From Bacteroidales bacterium (GTDB lineage: Bacteria > Bacteroidota > Bacteroidia > Bacteroidales > Lentimicrobiaceae): DNA of 64,000 nt. The notes below the pieces were generated by a model that was not told where the DNA came from, searched no databases, and worked only from the letters and a program-made list of their open reading frames with translations. Numbering within the stretch: the first letter of the stretch is position 1; each line of letters starts with the position of its first letter. Location of the stretch: contig JAGXGB010000004.1 of NCBI GenBank assembly GCA_024636955.1, positions 24,522-88,521 of the forward strand. Reading direction: 5' to 3'. The position numbers and the translations under genes were made by a program. Below, in pieces: positions 44,649 to 54,926 of this stretch.

Positions 44649-44656
44649 TAAATTTG
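44649..44656 (+). promoter_or_regulatory. -7 box of purL
   Basis: TAAATTTG matches TAnnTTTG, 29 bp before the purL ATG, with TTG 22 bp upstream (44624-44626). I looked for a purine riboswitch in 44429-44684 and saw none. Confidence 0.55.
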
Positions 44657-44684
44657 CAGTCTGAAACAGAAAAAGGTAGACCTC

Positions 44685-47600
44685 ATGATCCAATTTTTCA
44701 AGGGAACGTGCTTGTATGCAGTTGAGAGCACAAACAATCTCCATATAACTGATATAAAGAAACTTGAGTGGCTTCTGGGTGGAGCACAACACATAGAAGC
44801 CCGGTTATTATCGGGCTTTTTTGTTGGTCCGCGAAGGGAAATGATAACGCCGTGGAGTACTAATGCTGTTGAGATGACCCAGAATATGGGCATTGCTGGT
44901 ATTATCAGGATGGAGGAGTTTTGTGAAGCTGACAATGAAAATTCGCATCATGACCCAATGCTGCAAGCAGTTTATAAAACACTCGATCAGGAGCTCTTTA
45001 CAATCCACAAATTGCCTGAAGCACTGCAATATATTAAAGATATACCTGCATATAATAAGCAGGAGGGACTGGCACTCTCTGATGATGAAATCGAGTATCT
45101 TGATCAGCTTAGCGCCAAGCTCGGAAGATTGCTTACAGATAGTGAAGTCTTTGGATTTTCTCAGGTTAATTCAGAACATTGCAGGCATAAAATATTTAAC
45201 GGCACTTTTGTAATTGATGGAGAAGAGAAGCCTCACACGCTTTTCTCCATGATACGTCAAACATCAAAAGAAAATCCAAACCAGATCGTATCAGCGTACA
45301 AGGATAATGTAGCTTTTATAAATGGTCCGGCTATTGAACAGTTCGCCCCTGAAACACAGGATAAAGCTGATTTTTTTAAGATAAAAGAAATTGACTCTGT
45401 AATTTCATTAAAAGCTGAAACACACAATTTCCCTACCACTGTTGAGCCTTTTAATGGCGCTGCTACCGGAAGTGGTGGTGAGATTCGTGACAGGATGGCA
45501 GGTGGTAAAGGATCAATGCCTATTGCAGGTACTGCTGTTTACATGACTTCATATCCTCGTATGGATTCAAATCACCAGTGGGTAAAGAATGTTAAACCAC
45601 GTAAGTGGTTGTATCAAACACCTGAAGAGATCTTAATCAAGGCATCAAACGGTGCCAGTGACTTTGGAAATAAATTCGGACAGCCTCTTATTTGCGGAAG
45701 TCTATTGACTTTTGAGCATTCTGAGAATAAGCATACTTATGGCTACGACAAGGTAATTATGCTTGCAGGTGGCGTGGGATATGGTCGCAAGAGCGACAGT
45801 CTAAAAGAGGAACCAAAAGCCGGTGATAAAGTAGTGGTGATGGGCGGTGATAACTACCGTATTGGAATGGGCGGTGGTGCTGTTTCTTCAGTTGCAACAG
45901 GTCAGTTCAGTAATGCCCTTGAACTTAATGCTGTTCAACGCTCAAATCCGGAAATGCAAAAAAGGGTTTATAATGTGGTTCGTGCTATGGCTGAGTCAGA
46001 TGAAAACCCGGTAGTGTCAATACATGACCATGGCGCAGGCGGACATTTAAATTGCCTCTCAGAACTTGTTGAAGCTACAGGTGGCCGCATTGATATTGAC
46101 CAGTTGCCGGTTGGTGACCCAACACTCTCTGACAGGGAGATCATCGGTAACGAGTCGCAGGAAAGAATGGGTCTGGTAGTTGATACTAACAACCTTGAGC
46201 TCATAAGGCGTGTTGCTGAACGTGAACGTGCTCCTTTCTTTGTAGTTGGTGAAACAACAGGCGACCACAACCTTACCTTCATAAATAACAAAAATGGCTT
46301 CAGGCCTATTGATCTGGGACTTCATGATATGTTTGGCAAACCGCCACGCACCGTAATGACTGATAAGCATGTGAAGCAGAATTTCAAGAAGTTTAATTAC
46401 AATGCTTCCAAACTGCGGTCATATATTGAGCAAGTGCTGCAGCTTGAAGCAGTTGCTTGTAAGGACTGGTTAACAAATAAAGTTGACAGGTCAGTTACAG
46501 GTAGAGTTGCAGTGCAGCAAACTGCCGGACCTGTTCAGTTGCCATTAAACAATATGGGCGTAGTTGCCCTGGATTACAGGGGCCAAAAAGGCATAGCAAC
46601 TTCAATAGGTCATGCACCAGCGGCGGGACTAATAGACCCGGCTGCAGGATCAGTGTTATCCATTGCCGAAGCTCTTACAAATATTGTGTTTGCACCATTA
46701 GAATACGGCTTAAAGGGTGTTTCATTAAGTGCCAACTGGATGTGGCCTTGCCGTAATGAAGGAGAAGATGCACGATTGTACGATGCTGTTGAAGCAGCTG
46801 GTAACTTTGCAACAGCCCTTGGAATCAATATTCCAACCGGAAAAGATTCGTTATCAATGACCCAAAAGTATCCGGATGGTAACAAGGTTATGTCGCCGGG
46901 TACCGTTATTATAAGTGCGGTTGGTGAAGTGAGTGATATAACGAAGGTTGTGCATCCTGTGATACAGCCTGAGTTCACAGCAAGTATAATATACATTGAT
47001 TTCAGCAATGATGATTTCAAATTGGGTGGTAGTGCTTTTGCCCAGTCGATCTCGGCTGTAGGTGAAGAAGCCCCATCTGTAACTGATGCAGCATATTTTG
47101 CAATTGCCTTTGAAGCAGTGCAGACCATGATCAACAAAGGTGTTATAATTGCCGGGCACGATATATCGGCAGGCGGCATGGTTACTACATTGTTGGAGAT
47201 GCTATTTGCTCAGCCGGGTATAGGACTTGATGCTGATCTTTCAGTTTTTGAAGACAGTGATATAGTAAAACTGCTTTTGAGTGAAAACCCAGGCGTTATA
47301 GTTCAGGTGAATGACCTTGATTATACATCTGTATTATTGCATGAGGCAGGTGTTAAATACCATGTAATAGGTAAGCCTTCTTTCAGAAGACTCCTCACCT
47401 TACGTTATCACAATGGATGCATTGACCTTGATGTAGACCAGTTGCGTGATATGTGGTATCATCCATCATATCTTCTCGACCAGAAACAAAGTGGCGAGGA
47501 CCTGGCGCGTGAGCGTTATAGCAACTATGCAAAACAGCCTCTATCTTTTGATTTTGGTGATGATTTTACTGGTAAATTTGAGCAGTTTGGTATTGATAAA

Positions 47601-48374
47601 AACCGGCGAAACCCATCAGGGCTAAAAGCTGCTATCATACGTGAAAAGGGAGTGAATGGCGATCGTGAGATGGCCTGGTCACTTTATTTAGCTGGCTTTG
47701 ATGTGAAAGATGTACACATGACTGACTTGATTTCAGGGCGCGAAACATTGAGCGACATCAGCATGATTGTTTTTGTTGGAGGGTTCTCTAATTCTGATGT
47801 ACTCGGATCAGCTAAAGGATGGGCAGGTGCTTTCCTGTTCAATCCAACAGCCAAGGCTGCACTTGATGCTTTCTACGCACGCGAAGACACATTAAGTCTC
47901 GGAGTATGTAATGGATGTCAGTTAATGATAGAATTGGGCCTTATAAACCCTGACCATGAGAAGAAACCTAAGATGCTGCACAATGCATCAGGTAAGTTCG
48001 AGTCGATATTCCTAAATATAGATATCAGTGAAAACCATACAGTGATGCTTGGAAGTATGTCGGGTAAACGCATGGGTATTTGGGTAGCACATGGAGAAGG
48101 GCGCTTTAGTCTTCCGCTTGCTGAGAACCAGTATCACATTCCTGCAAAATACAGTTATGAGGCATATCCCGGAACACCAAACGGTTCAGATTTTAGTACT
48201 GCAGCCATAGCTTCCAATGATGGCCGACACCTTGCTATAATGCCTCACCTTGAGCGTTCATTATACCCCTGGAACTGGGCGTATTACCCCGCGAGCCGTA
48301 AAAATGATGAGATAAGTCCATGGATTGAAGCATTTGTTAATGCGAGAAAATGGATTTCAGAGAAAAAAGGATAG
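44685..48374 (+). CDS. purL: PurL, phosphoribosylformylglycinamidine synthase (large single-chain form)
   Basis: PurL makes FGAM from FGAR, glutamine and ATP in step 4 of purine synthesis. The 1229-aa chain contains the N-terminal PurS-like segment, the linker, two AIRS-type halves (FSQVNSEHCRHKIF, LKAETHNFPTTVEPFNGAATG, HDHGAGGHLNCLSELVEATG) and a C-terminal glutaminase with the nucleophile Cys in GVCNGCQLMIELG and the later AHGEGRFSLP and PHLERSLYPW. It is complete. The size matches the single-chain enzyme, so no separate purQ or purS is needed. Confidence 0.97.
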   Translation: MIQFFKGTCLYAVESTNNLHITDIKKLEWLLGGAQHIEARLLSGFFVGPRREMITPWSTNAVEMTQNMGIAGIIRMEEFCEADNENSHHDPMLQAVYKTLDQELFTIHKLPEALQYIKDIPAYNKQEGLALSDDEIEYLDQLSAKLGRLLTDSEVFGFSQVNSEHCRHKIFNGTFVIDGEEKPHTLFSMIRQTSKENPNQIVSAYKDNVAFINGPAIEQFAPETQDKADFFKIKEIDSVISLKAETHNFPTTVEPFNGAATGSGGEIRDRMAGGKGSMPIAGTAVYMTSYPRMDSNHQWVKNVKPRKWLYQTPEEILIKASNGASDFGNKFGQPLICGSLLTFEHSENKHTYGYDKVIMLAGGVGYGRKSDSLKEEPKAGDKVVVMGGDNYRIGMGGGAVSSVATGQFSNALELNAVQRSNPEMQKRVYNVVRAMAESDENPVVSIHDHGAGGHLNCLSELVEATGGRIDIDQLPVGDPTLSDREIIGNESQERMGLVVDTNNLELIRRVAERERAPFFVVGETTGDHNLTFINNKNGFRPIDLGLHDMFGKPPRTVMTDKHVKQNFKKFNYNASKLRSYIEQVLQLEAVACKDWLTNKVDRSVTGRVAVQQTAGPVQLPLNNMGVVALDYRGQKGIATSIGHAPAAGLIDPAAGSVLSIAEALTNIVFAPLEYGLKGVSLSANWMWPCRNEGEDARLYDAVEAAGNFATALGINIPTGKDSLSMTQKYPDGNKVMSPGTVIISAVGEVSDITKVVHPVIQPEFTASIIYIDFSNDDFKLGGSAFAQSISAVGEEAPSVTDAAYFAIAFEAVQTMINKGVIIAGHDISAGGMVTTLLEMLFAQPGIGLDADLSVFEDSDIVKLLLSENPGVIVQVNDLDYTSVLLHEAGVKYHVIGKPSFRRLLTLRYHNGCIDLDVDQLRDMWYHPSYLLDQKQSGEDLARERYSNYAKQPLSFDFGDDFTGKFEQFGIDKNRRNPSGLKAAIIREKGVNGDREMAWSLYLAGFDVKDVHMTDLISGRETLSDISMIVFVGGFSNSDVLGSAKGWAGAFLFNPTAKAALDAFYAREDTLSLGVCNGCQLMIELGLINPDHEKKPKMLHNASGKFESIFLNIDISENHTVMLGSMSGKRMGIWVAHGEGRFSLPLAENQYHIPAKYSYEAYPGTPNGSDFSTAAIASNDGRHLAIMPHLERSLYPWNWAYYPASRKNDEISPWIEAFVNARKWISEKKG

Positions 48375-48405
48375 AATTCTTTTTTTCATTCTGAATAAAT
48401 TCCAA

Positions 48406-48413
48406 TACCTTTG
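48406..48413 (+). promoter_or_regulatory. -7 box before the SDR/acyl-CoA ligase genes
   Basis: TACCTTTG matches TAnnTTTG and lies 44 bp before the SDR ATG, separating this transcript from purL. Confidence 0.45.
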
Positions 48414-48456
48414 GTGTTAAGAAGAAACGAGTTTTTATAAAATACCTGAGGTTATT

Positions 48457-49227
48457 ATGAATAAAACCGTTTTAATTACCGGCGCTACAAGCGGTATTGG
48501 TCGTTCATGTGCACTCCGTTTCGCCAGAGATGGGCATAGGATCATTATTACGGGCAGAAGAAAAGACCGTCTGGAATCAATAGCTTCAAACATAATTCAA
48601 AAATTCAATTCAAAAGTATACACACTTGCATTTGATGTTACTATACTTAGCGAGGTAGTGAACGCCATTCAAACGTTGCCTGAGGAATTCAGGAAAATTG
48701 ATATACTTGTTAATAATGCAGGGCTGGCATTAGGTCTGAATGCTATACATGAAGGCGAACCTGAGCAGTGGGAAACAATGATTGACACCAATATCAAAGG
48801 ACTGTTGTTTGTTACTCACGCTGTTGTGCCGTTCATGATTGAAAATGGGCATGGCCATATCATCAACATAGGCTCTATTGCAGGTAGGGAAGCATACTCA
48901 AGTGGTAATGTTTACTGCGCAACAAAAGCCGCAGTTGATTCTCTCACTAAGGCAATGCGCATTGACTTGGTAACTAAGAACATTAAAGTATCGCAGGTTG
49001 CTCCAGGAGCGGTTGAAACAGAGTTCTCAAAAGTAAGGTTTGCAGGTGATGAAACTGCTGCCAGTGCAGTGTATCAGGGCTTTGATCCACTTACACCTGA
49101 TGATGTAGCTGAAGTAGTACATTACGTTACAACGCTGCCTCCCCATGTTAACATTAATGATTTGCTGATAATGCCAATGGCGCAGGCATCGGCAGCTATA
49201 ATTAACAGAAAGCCAAAAAGTACCTAA
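48457..49227 (+). CDS. Short-chain dehydrogenase/reductase (YdfG-like)
   Basis: 256-aa SDR. The NAD(P) loop is TGATSGIGRSCALRFA, followed by ITGRRKDRL (arginines that suggest NADP) and NNAGLALGLN. The catalytic set is Ser in INIGSIAGREAY and Tyr-x3-Lys in VYCATKAAVD. It most resembles YdfG-type 3-hydroxy acid/serine dehydrogenases. The exact substrate is not visible. It lies 10 bp upstream of the first acyl-CoA ligase, so it could be co-transcribed with lipid genes. Confidence 0.92.
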   Translation: MNKTVLITGATSGIGRSCALRFARDGHRIIITGRRKDRLESIASNIIQKFNSKVYTLAFDVTILSEVVNAIQTLPEEFRKIDILVNNAGLALGLNAIHEGEPEQWETMIDTNIKGLLFVTHAVVPFMIENGHGHIINIGSIAGREAYSSGNVYCATKAAVDSLTKAMRIDLVTKNIKVSQVAPGAVETEFSKVRFAGDETAASAVYQGFDPLTPDDVAEVVHYVTTLPPHVNINDLLIMPMAQASAAIINRKPKST

Positions 49228-49237
49228 ATCAAGAGAT

Positions 49238-51046
49238 ATGGCTATAGAAAGGTTATTTGATCTGTTACCACATTACGCCAGGTCGTTTGACCCCAAGGAT
49301 GATGTGCTGGCTTATAAAGAAGAAGGTGTATGGAAAAAGATCAACCTTGAAAAATACCGGCGCACGGTTGATTCTTTAAGTTACGGACTGGTAGCCTTAG
49401 GCGTGAAGAAGGGTGATACTATCGCTACAATTATGAATAACCGGCCCGAATGGAATTACCTTGATTTTGCTATAATGCAGGCAGGCGCAATCCATGTCCC
49501 TATATATCCCACCATCAGTAAAGCCGATTATAAATATATATTCAATCATGCATCTGTTCGGTTCATTTTTGTGACAGGTGATGACATGGTAAAAAAGATA
49601 AAAGAGGTAATTGTTGATTGTCCTACCGTTGAGGAAATATTCACTATTAAAGGACAAAACGGTGAAAGGAACCTGGTTGAATTAATTGAACTTGGTGAAC
49701 AGAAGCCAGCCCCCGAAATAGTTGAACGAATTAAGGATGACATCAAAACAGAAGATCTTGTTACAATAATATATACGTCAGGTACAACAGGCAATCCAAA
49801 AGGAGTGATGCTTTCTCATTCAAACCTGATTTCTAATTTTACCCTCGTATCATATATTCCTACATTCGGGCAGGAGGGAAAGGCGTTGAGTTTCCTGCCT
49901 TTATGTCATGTGTATGAACGAATGCTCAATTACATGTACCACTACCTGGGCATTTCCATTTATTATGCTGAAAGCCTGGCAACCATTGCTGAGAATGCTA
50001 AGGAAATAAAGCCTGATATAATGTGTTGTGTACCAAGGCTCCTGGAAAAAATATATGACAAAATAATTGCCAGCGGACGTAAGCTTACCGGCATTAAACG
50101 AGGGTTATTTTTCATGGCAGTTACCCTGGCTGACAAGTATGATGTGAATGGCAGAAACAGCAAGTGGTATAAAATTCAACACAGTATTTTAGATAAGTTG
50201 ATCTTCAGCAAGTGGCGTGATGCATTAGGCGGTAATTTCAAGATCATTGTTTCAGGAGGTGCCGCAATACAACCCAGGTTGGTGAGAACATTCCGTGCTG
50301 CAGGTTTACCTATTTATGAAGGATACGGTTTGACTGAAACATCACCGGTTGTGGCAGTTACAAGTACTGACCATAATGGAATAAAGATAGGTACCGTTGG
50401 CCCACCAATGAGGGGGGTAGGAGTAAAGCTTGCCGCAGATGGCGAGATCCTTGCAAGCGGGCCCGGCATAATGATGGGTTACTACAAAGATCCGGAGCTT
50501 ACGGCTCAGGTGATTGATAAAGATGGCTGGTTTCACACCGGTGACGTTGGCGTTTTTGAGCCGGAGGGTCAGTTGAGGATAACAGGCAGGAAAAAAGAAA
50601 TATTCAAAACATCACTTGGCAAGTATATTGCACCTGAGTTGATTGAAAATAAGATTAAAGAGTCGCCATTAGTTGATAATGTGATAGTTGTTGGTGAAAA
50701 TGAGAAATTTGCAGCAGCACTTATTGTACCTGACTTTGCATACTTAAGGGCCTGGTGCGACATTAAAGGCCATGAATGTGGCACGGAAGCAGAAATGGTT
50801 AATATGCCGGTGATACGACAGCGTTATGCACGGGTAGTTGATGAAAGTAATGTACATTTTGGCAATGCAGAACAAGTTAAGAAGTTTGACCTGGTGCCGA
50901 ATGAGTGGAATGTAACAACTGGAGAGCTGACGCCAACACTTAAATTGAAACGTAATTTCATCTCTGAGAAGTACAAAACAAGTATTGAGAAACTATTTCA
51001 ATCAAATGGTAATAGTAACGGAATAAACTCTAAATTTAAACCATAG
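49238..51046 (+). CDS. Long-chain fatty acid--CoA ligase (FadD15-like), copy 1
   Basis: 602-aa adenylate-forming enzyme that activates fatty acids to acyl-CoA through acyl-AMP. Motifs: TIIYTSGTTGNPKGVMLSH (P-loop), YEGYGLTETSPVVAV, and GWFHTGDVGVFEPEG with the hinge ITGRKKEIFKTSLGKYIAPE. The opening MAIERLFDLLPHYARSF is shared with the next gene. It may recycle membrane-derived acyl chains. The two genes are separated by 50 bp. Confidence 0.94.
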   Translation: MAIERLFDLLPHYARSFDPKDDVLAYKEEGVWKKINLEKYRRTVDSLSYGLVALGVKKGDTIATIMNNRPEWNYLDFAIMQAGAIHVPIYPTISKADYKYIFNHASVRFIFVTGDDMVKKIKEVIVDCPTVEEIFTIKGQNGERNLVELIELGEQKPAPEIVERIKDDIKTEDLVTIIYTSGTTGNPKGVMLSHSNLISNFTLVSYIPTFGQEGKALSFLPLCHVYERMLNYMYHYLGISIYYAESLATIAENAKEIKPDIMCCVPRLLEKIYDKIIASGRKLTGIKRGLFFMAVTLADKYDVNGRNSKWYKIQHSILDKLIFSKWRDALGGNFKIIVSGGAAIQPRLVRTFRAAGLPIYEGYGLTETSPVVAVTSTDHNGIKIGTVGPPMRGVGVKLAADGEILASGPGIMMGYYKDPELTAQVIDKDGWFHTGDVGVFEPEGQLRITGRKKEIFKTSLGKYIAPELIENKIKESPLVDNVIVVGENEKFAAALIVPDFAYLRAWCDIKGHECGTEAEMVNMPVIRQRYARVVDESNVHFGNAEQVKKFDLVPNEWNVTTGELTPTLKLKRNFISEKYKTSIEKLFQSNGNSNGINSKFKP

Positions 51047-51096
51047 TAAACCAGCACAATATTATTGCAACCTCCAAACCGATCCACCAAAATAAA

Positions 51097-52929
51097 ATGA
51101 AAGTTATAGAGAGACTATTTGATATCCTTCCATACCATGCCAGCCATTACAACCCTAAACCGGATGTACTGGCATCAAAGGAGTCAGGTAAATGGATTAC
51201 TTATTCTATTATTGAATACAGGCAAATGGCAGATGCTGTTAGTTATGCATTGCTTGAAACAGGTATTAAAAAAGGTGATAAGGTGGGCACTATTATGCCG
51301 GGTCGCCCTGAATGGAATATTATTGACATGGCAATACTGCAAATTGGCGCTATCCATGTTCCCATTTATCCTACTATCAAGGAATCTGATTATCGTTACA
51401 TTCTTCATCACGGTGAAGTAAAGTTCCTGTTTATTTCGGGGAGTGATATTTACAAGAAGATTGAACACATCATCCCTGAATTGTCAAGCATTACCGGTAT
51501 TTGTGCATTAAAGGAAATTGAAGGACTGGTTCCATTTGCCGGGTTTGTAGCAAAGGGAAAAGCTGTAATGGCAAATGAAAAGGTAATGGCATTAGGTGAT
51601 AAACCTAAAAAAGCCGATCCTCTGAATGACCTTTACAAGAGCAAACTTGATGTTATTAAAAAGACCGTCAGGACTCATGACATGGCAACAATTATTTATA
51701 CCTCAGGTACTACAGGCAATCCTAAGGGTGTGATGCTTACCCACAATAATATTATCAGCAATCTGAATGCAGTTAGGCATATACCGCCCGTAGGTGAAGA
51801 AGGCAAAGCATTAAGCTACCTCCCGTTGTGTCATATATATGAGCGGATGCTTAATTACCTTTTTCAGTACACCGGAATTTCAGTTTACTATGCTGAGAAC
51901 ATTGCAATGATTGGAGAAAACATTCGTGAAGTTAAACCTGACATTGTTACTACTGTTCCAAGGTTACTTGAGAAAATTTACGATAAGATAATCCAGAATG
52001 GCAGAAAACTGACTGGTGTTAAGAAAACTATCTTTTTCAGAGCAGTAGCATTAGGTAACCATTTTAAGGAGGATGGGAAAAATAGTTGGCTCTATAAACT
52101 GGAATTAAAAGTTCTTGATAAGCTGGTATTTAGCAAGTGGCGTCAAGCATTGGGAAGCAATCTTAAAGTAGTAGTATCAGGGGGTGCAGCACTACAGCCA
52201 AGGTTATCACGTATATTCTGGGCTGCCGGCGTTCCGGTACTTGAAGGTTATGGACTAACTGAAACCTCACCGGTAGTTTCAGTAAATGATTTTGCTGAAG
52301 GGGGTGTTAGGTTTGGCACAGTTGGCAAACCAATACAACACACCAGGGTTATGATTGCCGATGATGGCGAAATACTGGTTAAAGGTCCCGGCTTAATGCT
52401 TGGTTACTACAAAGAGCCCGACCTTACTAAGGAAGTTATAGATGGTGATGGCTGGTTCCATACAGGAGATATCGGTTTATTAGAGGATGCCGGACATTTA
52501 AGGATCACCGGCAGAAAGAAGGAGATATTCAAGACTTCGCTGGGTAGATATATAAGCCCGGAGCTTTTGGAAAACAAATTCAAAGAGTCACCCTTTATTG
52601 ACACACTGATAGTTTTAGGTGAAAACCAGAAGTTTGCTGCTGCACTCATTGTTCCTGACTTTGTGTTCTTATCAAGTTGGTGTAAGATTAAAGATATTCC
52701 ATACACTACAAATGTTGAGATGGTTAACCATCCACAGATTAAGAAACGATTTGAAACTGAGATAAAGCGTCATAACCATCATTTTGGTGCTACCGAGCAG
52801 ATAAAGCGCTTTCAGTTGCTGGCTGAGGAGTTCACTATTGAGAATGGTGAATTAACACCATCACTTAAACTTCGGCGTGATTTCATTGGTAAGAAATACG
52901 CAGCAATTATAGAAAAGCTTTTTGTTTAG
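51097..52929 (+). CDS. Long-chain fatty acid--CoA ligase (FadD15-like), copy 2
   Basis: 610-aa paralogue of the preceding gene, evidently a tandem duplication: TIIYTSGTTGNPKGVMLTH, LEGYGLTETSPVVSV and GWFHTGDIGLLEDAG line up with the first copy. The copies differ throughout, and this one has an insertion near residues 145-185 (GFVAKGKAVMANEKVMALGD), so the duplication is old. It may have a different chain-length preference. Its stop overlaps the convergent holA stop by 4 nt. Confidence 0.94.
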   Translation: MKVIERLFDILPYHASHYNPKPDVLASKESGKWITYSIIEYRQMADAVSYALLETGIKKGDKVGTIMPGRPEWNIIDMAILQIGAIHVPIYPTIKESDYRYILHHGEVKFLFISGSDIYKKIEHIIPELSSITGICALKEIEGLVPFAGFVAKGKAVMANEKVMALGDKPKKADPLNDLYKSKLDVIKKTVRTHDMATIIYTSGTTGNPKGVMLTHNNIISNLNAVRHIPPVGEEGKALSYLPLCHIYERMLNYLFQYTGISVYYAENIAMIGENIREVKPDIVTTVPRLLEKIYDKIIQNGRKLTGVKKTIFFRAVALGNHFKEDGKNSWLYKLELKVLDKLVFSKWRQALGSNLKVVVSGGAALQPRLSRIFWAAGVPVLEGYGLTETSPVVSVNDFAEGGVRFGTVGKPIQHTRVMIADDGEILVKGPGLMLGYYKEPDLTKEVIDGDGWFHTGDIGLLEDAGHLRITGRKKEIFKTSLGRYISPELLENKFKESPFIDTLIVLGENQKFAAALIVPDFVFLSSWCKIKDIPYTTNVEMVNHPQIKKRFETEIKRHNHHFGATEQIKRFQLLAEEFTIENGELTPSLKLRRDFIGKKYAAIIEKLFV

Positions 52930-53930
52930 TGTAATATCCTGAATACCATTTCCTTCATAAGGTCAGGCCCTGACGTTGAGCCTATGTTGACACCCTTGCT
53001 TTTAAGGTCAAACTCCCGAAGGATAGAAATTATGCCTACAAGCTTTTCAACGGAATAATTGCCTGTTGCCTTAACGTAATCTCTGGTCATAAAGGGGGCC
53101 ACCCCGAGTGCGGATGCAATTGATGATTGTGATTTATCGGGCAACAGGGCACATATCAGCACCTTTGAAAAGAAACTAAACGTCATTGGTACAATTTTGA
53201 CCAATGGGTTTTCTTTGGGATTTGAGTTGAAAAAGTTAACGATCCTATTGGCCTTTTCTATATTTTTTGAAGCAAGTGCCTCCTGGAATTCAAAGAAGTT
53301 GTAATCCTTACTGATTCCAATGTTCTGCTCAATAATATCTTCAGTTACTGTGCTTCCCTTAGGTAGTGAAATAAACAATTTGCCAATTTCATTAGCCACT
53401 TTTGAAAGGTCAGTACCCAAAAAATCGCCGAGCAAAAGAGCTGCCTTTGGTGTTACTTTGTACCCTTTGTTGGAGATATACTCAGTAATCCAGGCAGGTA
53501 CTTTCTCAGGGTATATGCGTGAAGATTCAAAGTATATTCCTTTTTTGTCGGCAACCTTAGATAGGGATTTGCGCTTATCGTACTTCTTATACTTGTAACA
53601 GAGTACTAAGATGGTTGATGAAAGAGCCTTTTCAACATAAGTTGAGAGGTCATCAATTGATTTCATATCCTGCGCTTCCTTAACTATCAGTACCTGATAG
53701 TTTGACATCATCGGGTAACGCTTAGCGTATTCAATTACTTTTCCAGCATCTACATCCCTTCCATACAGTACATTTTGATTAAATTCCCGCTCACTCTCAG
53801 TAAGCACGTTATCTTCTATATAATCAGATATCAGGTCAATGTAATAAGGTTCCTCACCACAAAGCAGGTAAACAGGAGCGAATACCTTCTTCTGAATGTC
53901 GGAAAGGATTTTTTGGTAATCAGCGGCCAT
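52926..53930 (-). CDS. holA: HolA, DNA polymerase III delta subunit
   Basis: 334-aa clamp-loader subunit that opens the beta clamp. The start MAADYQKILSDIQKKVFAPVYLLCGEEPYYID and the C-terminal helical collar region match the family (quoted core FAPVYLLCGEEPYYID). Domain III shows MTRDYVKATGNYSVEKL. The gene converges on the acyl-CoA ligase and lies 7 bp after amn, so it is probably co-transcribed with it. Confidence 0.92.
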   Translation of the reverse strand: MAADYQKILSDIQKKVFAPVYLLCGEEPYYIDLISDYIEDNVLTESEREFNQNVLYGRDVDAGKVIEYAKRYPMMSNYQVLIVKEAQDMKSIDDLSTYVEKALSSTILVLCYKYKKYDKRKSLSKVADKKGIYFESSRIYPEKVPAWITEYISNKGYKVTPKAALLLGDFLGTDLSKVANEIGKLFISLPKGSTVTEDIIEQNIGISKDYNFFEFQEALASKNIEKANRIVNFFNSNPKENPLVKIVPMTFSFFSKVLICALLPDKSQSSIASALGVAPFMTRDYVKATGNYSVEKLVGIISILREFDLKSKGVNIGSTSGPDLMKEMVFRILH

Positions 53931-53937
53931 AGTTAGA

Positions 53938-54708
53938 TCAGAAACGTAGGTGTTTAACGGTAAGTCCGTTGTTAATTAGTTGTTTAAGTGACTGGATACC
54001 AATATGCAAGTGTGTTTCAACAAACTGTTCAGTAACCAGTGTATCGCTGATATCTGTCTTAACCCCGCTTGATATCATTGGCTGGTCAGATATTAAAAGA
54101 ATAGCACCGGTAGGGATCTCATTATGAAAGCCAACACTGAAAATAGTGGCTGTTTCCATGTCAATTGCCATTGCCCTGATTGTACGCAGGTATTCTTTAA
54201 AAATATCATCGTGCTCCCATACCCGTCGGTTTGTAGTATATACTGTTCCGGTCCAGTAGTCCCTACCATAGTCGCGAATGGCGGTAGAAGTTGCTTTCTG
54301 CAGACTGAATGCCGGTAATGCGGGAACTTCAGGGGGGAAGTAATCGTTTGAAGTACCATCGCCTCGTATTGCTGCAATTGGAAGTATGAGGTCGCCCAGT
54401 TGAGCCTTGCGTTTCAATCCGCCGCATTTGCCTAAAAATAATATTGCCTTTGGCTTGATACTGCTCAGTAAGTCCATGATGGTTGCTGCATTTGCACTAC
54501 CCATCCCAAAGTTAATAATGGTTATATCATCTGAGGTAGCACTGGGCATAGATCTTGTAAGGCCTTTTATTTCTACATTGTTCCACTTGGCGAACAGGTC
54601 AACATAATGCATAAAATTAGTGAGAAGAATGTATTCACCAAATTCTTCAATAGCCGTGCCTGTATATCGTGGCAGCCAATTCTCAGTAATCTCTTGTTTT
54701 GTCCTCAT
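53938..54708 (-). CDS. amn: AMP nucleosidase
   Basis: 256-aa member of the nucleoside phosphorylase superfamily. AMP nucleosidase splits AMP to adenine and ribose 5-phosphate. INFGMGSANAATIMDLL and AILFLGKCGGLKRKAQLGDL form the core, and MAIDMETATIFSVGF holds the base-binding Met/Glu region. It is about half the length of E. coli Amn, which has an extra N-terminal domain; the short form is the usual Bacteroidota version. Operon with holA. Confidence 0.9.
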   Translation of the reverse strand: MRTKQEITENWLPRYTGTAIEEFGEYILLTNFMHYVDLFAKWNNVEIKGLTRSMPSATSDDITIINFGMGSANAATIMDLLSSIKPKAILFLGKCGGLKRKAQLGDLILPIAAIRGDGTSNDYFPPEVPALPAFSLQKATSTAIRDYGRDYWTGTVYTTNRRVWEHDDIFKEYLRTIRAMAIDMETATIFSVGFHNEIPTGAILLISDQPMISSGVKTDISDTLVTEQFVETHLHIGIQSLKQLINNGLTVKHLRF

Positions 54709-54785
54709 AAAATAAATTAAGAAGCCCCGGTTGATATAGCCGGCAATTGCAAGCTGTTTATTTTTAACTCTCAGCTAATTTAAGG

Positions 54786-54793
54786 CAAATGTA
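54786..54793 (-). promoter_or_regulatory. -7 box of the amn-holA operon
   Basis: TACATTTG on the minus strand, an exact TAnnTTTG match 78 bp before the amn ATG. Confidence 0.45.
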
Positions 54794-54926
54794 GTCAATT
54801 TGCTAAAAAATTGTAGCTTTACTTCCGTTAGTATACTACACTGCAATCTTTTTTGATTGAGTTATACGCCCTGAACCATCAGTGCAGAACATTAAGGTTA
54901 GTGAAGATCAGTGTTTGTTGTTTAGT

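Noticed and set aside
44429-44684. Purine riboswitch upstream of purL
   Set aside because: I found no three-way-junction core or conserved loop sequences, only an ordinary -7 box close to the start.
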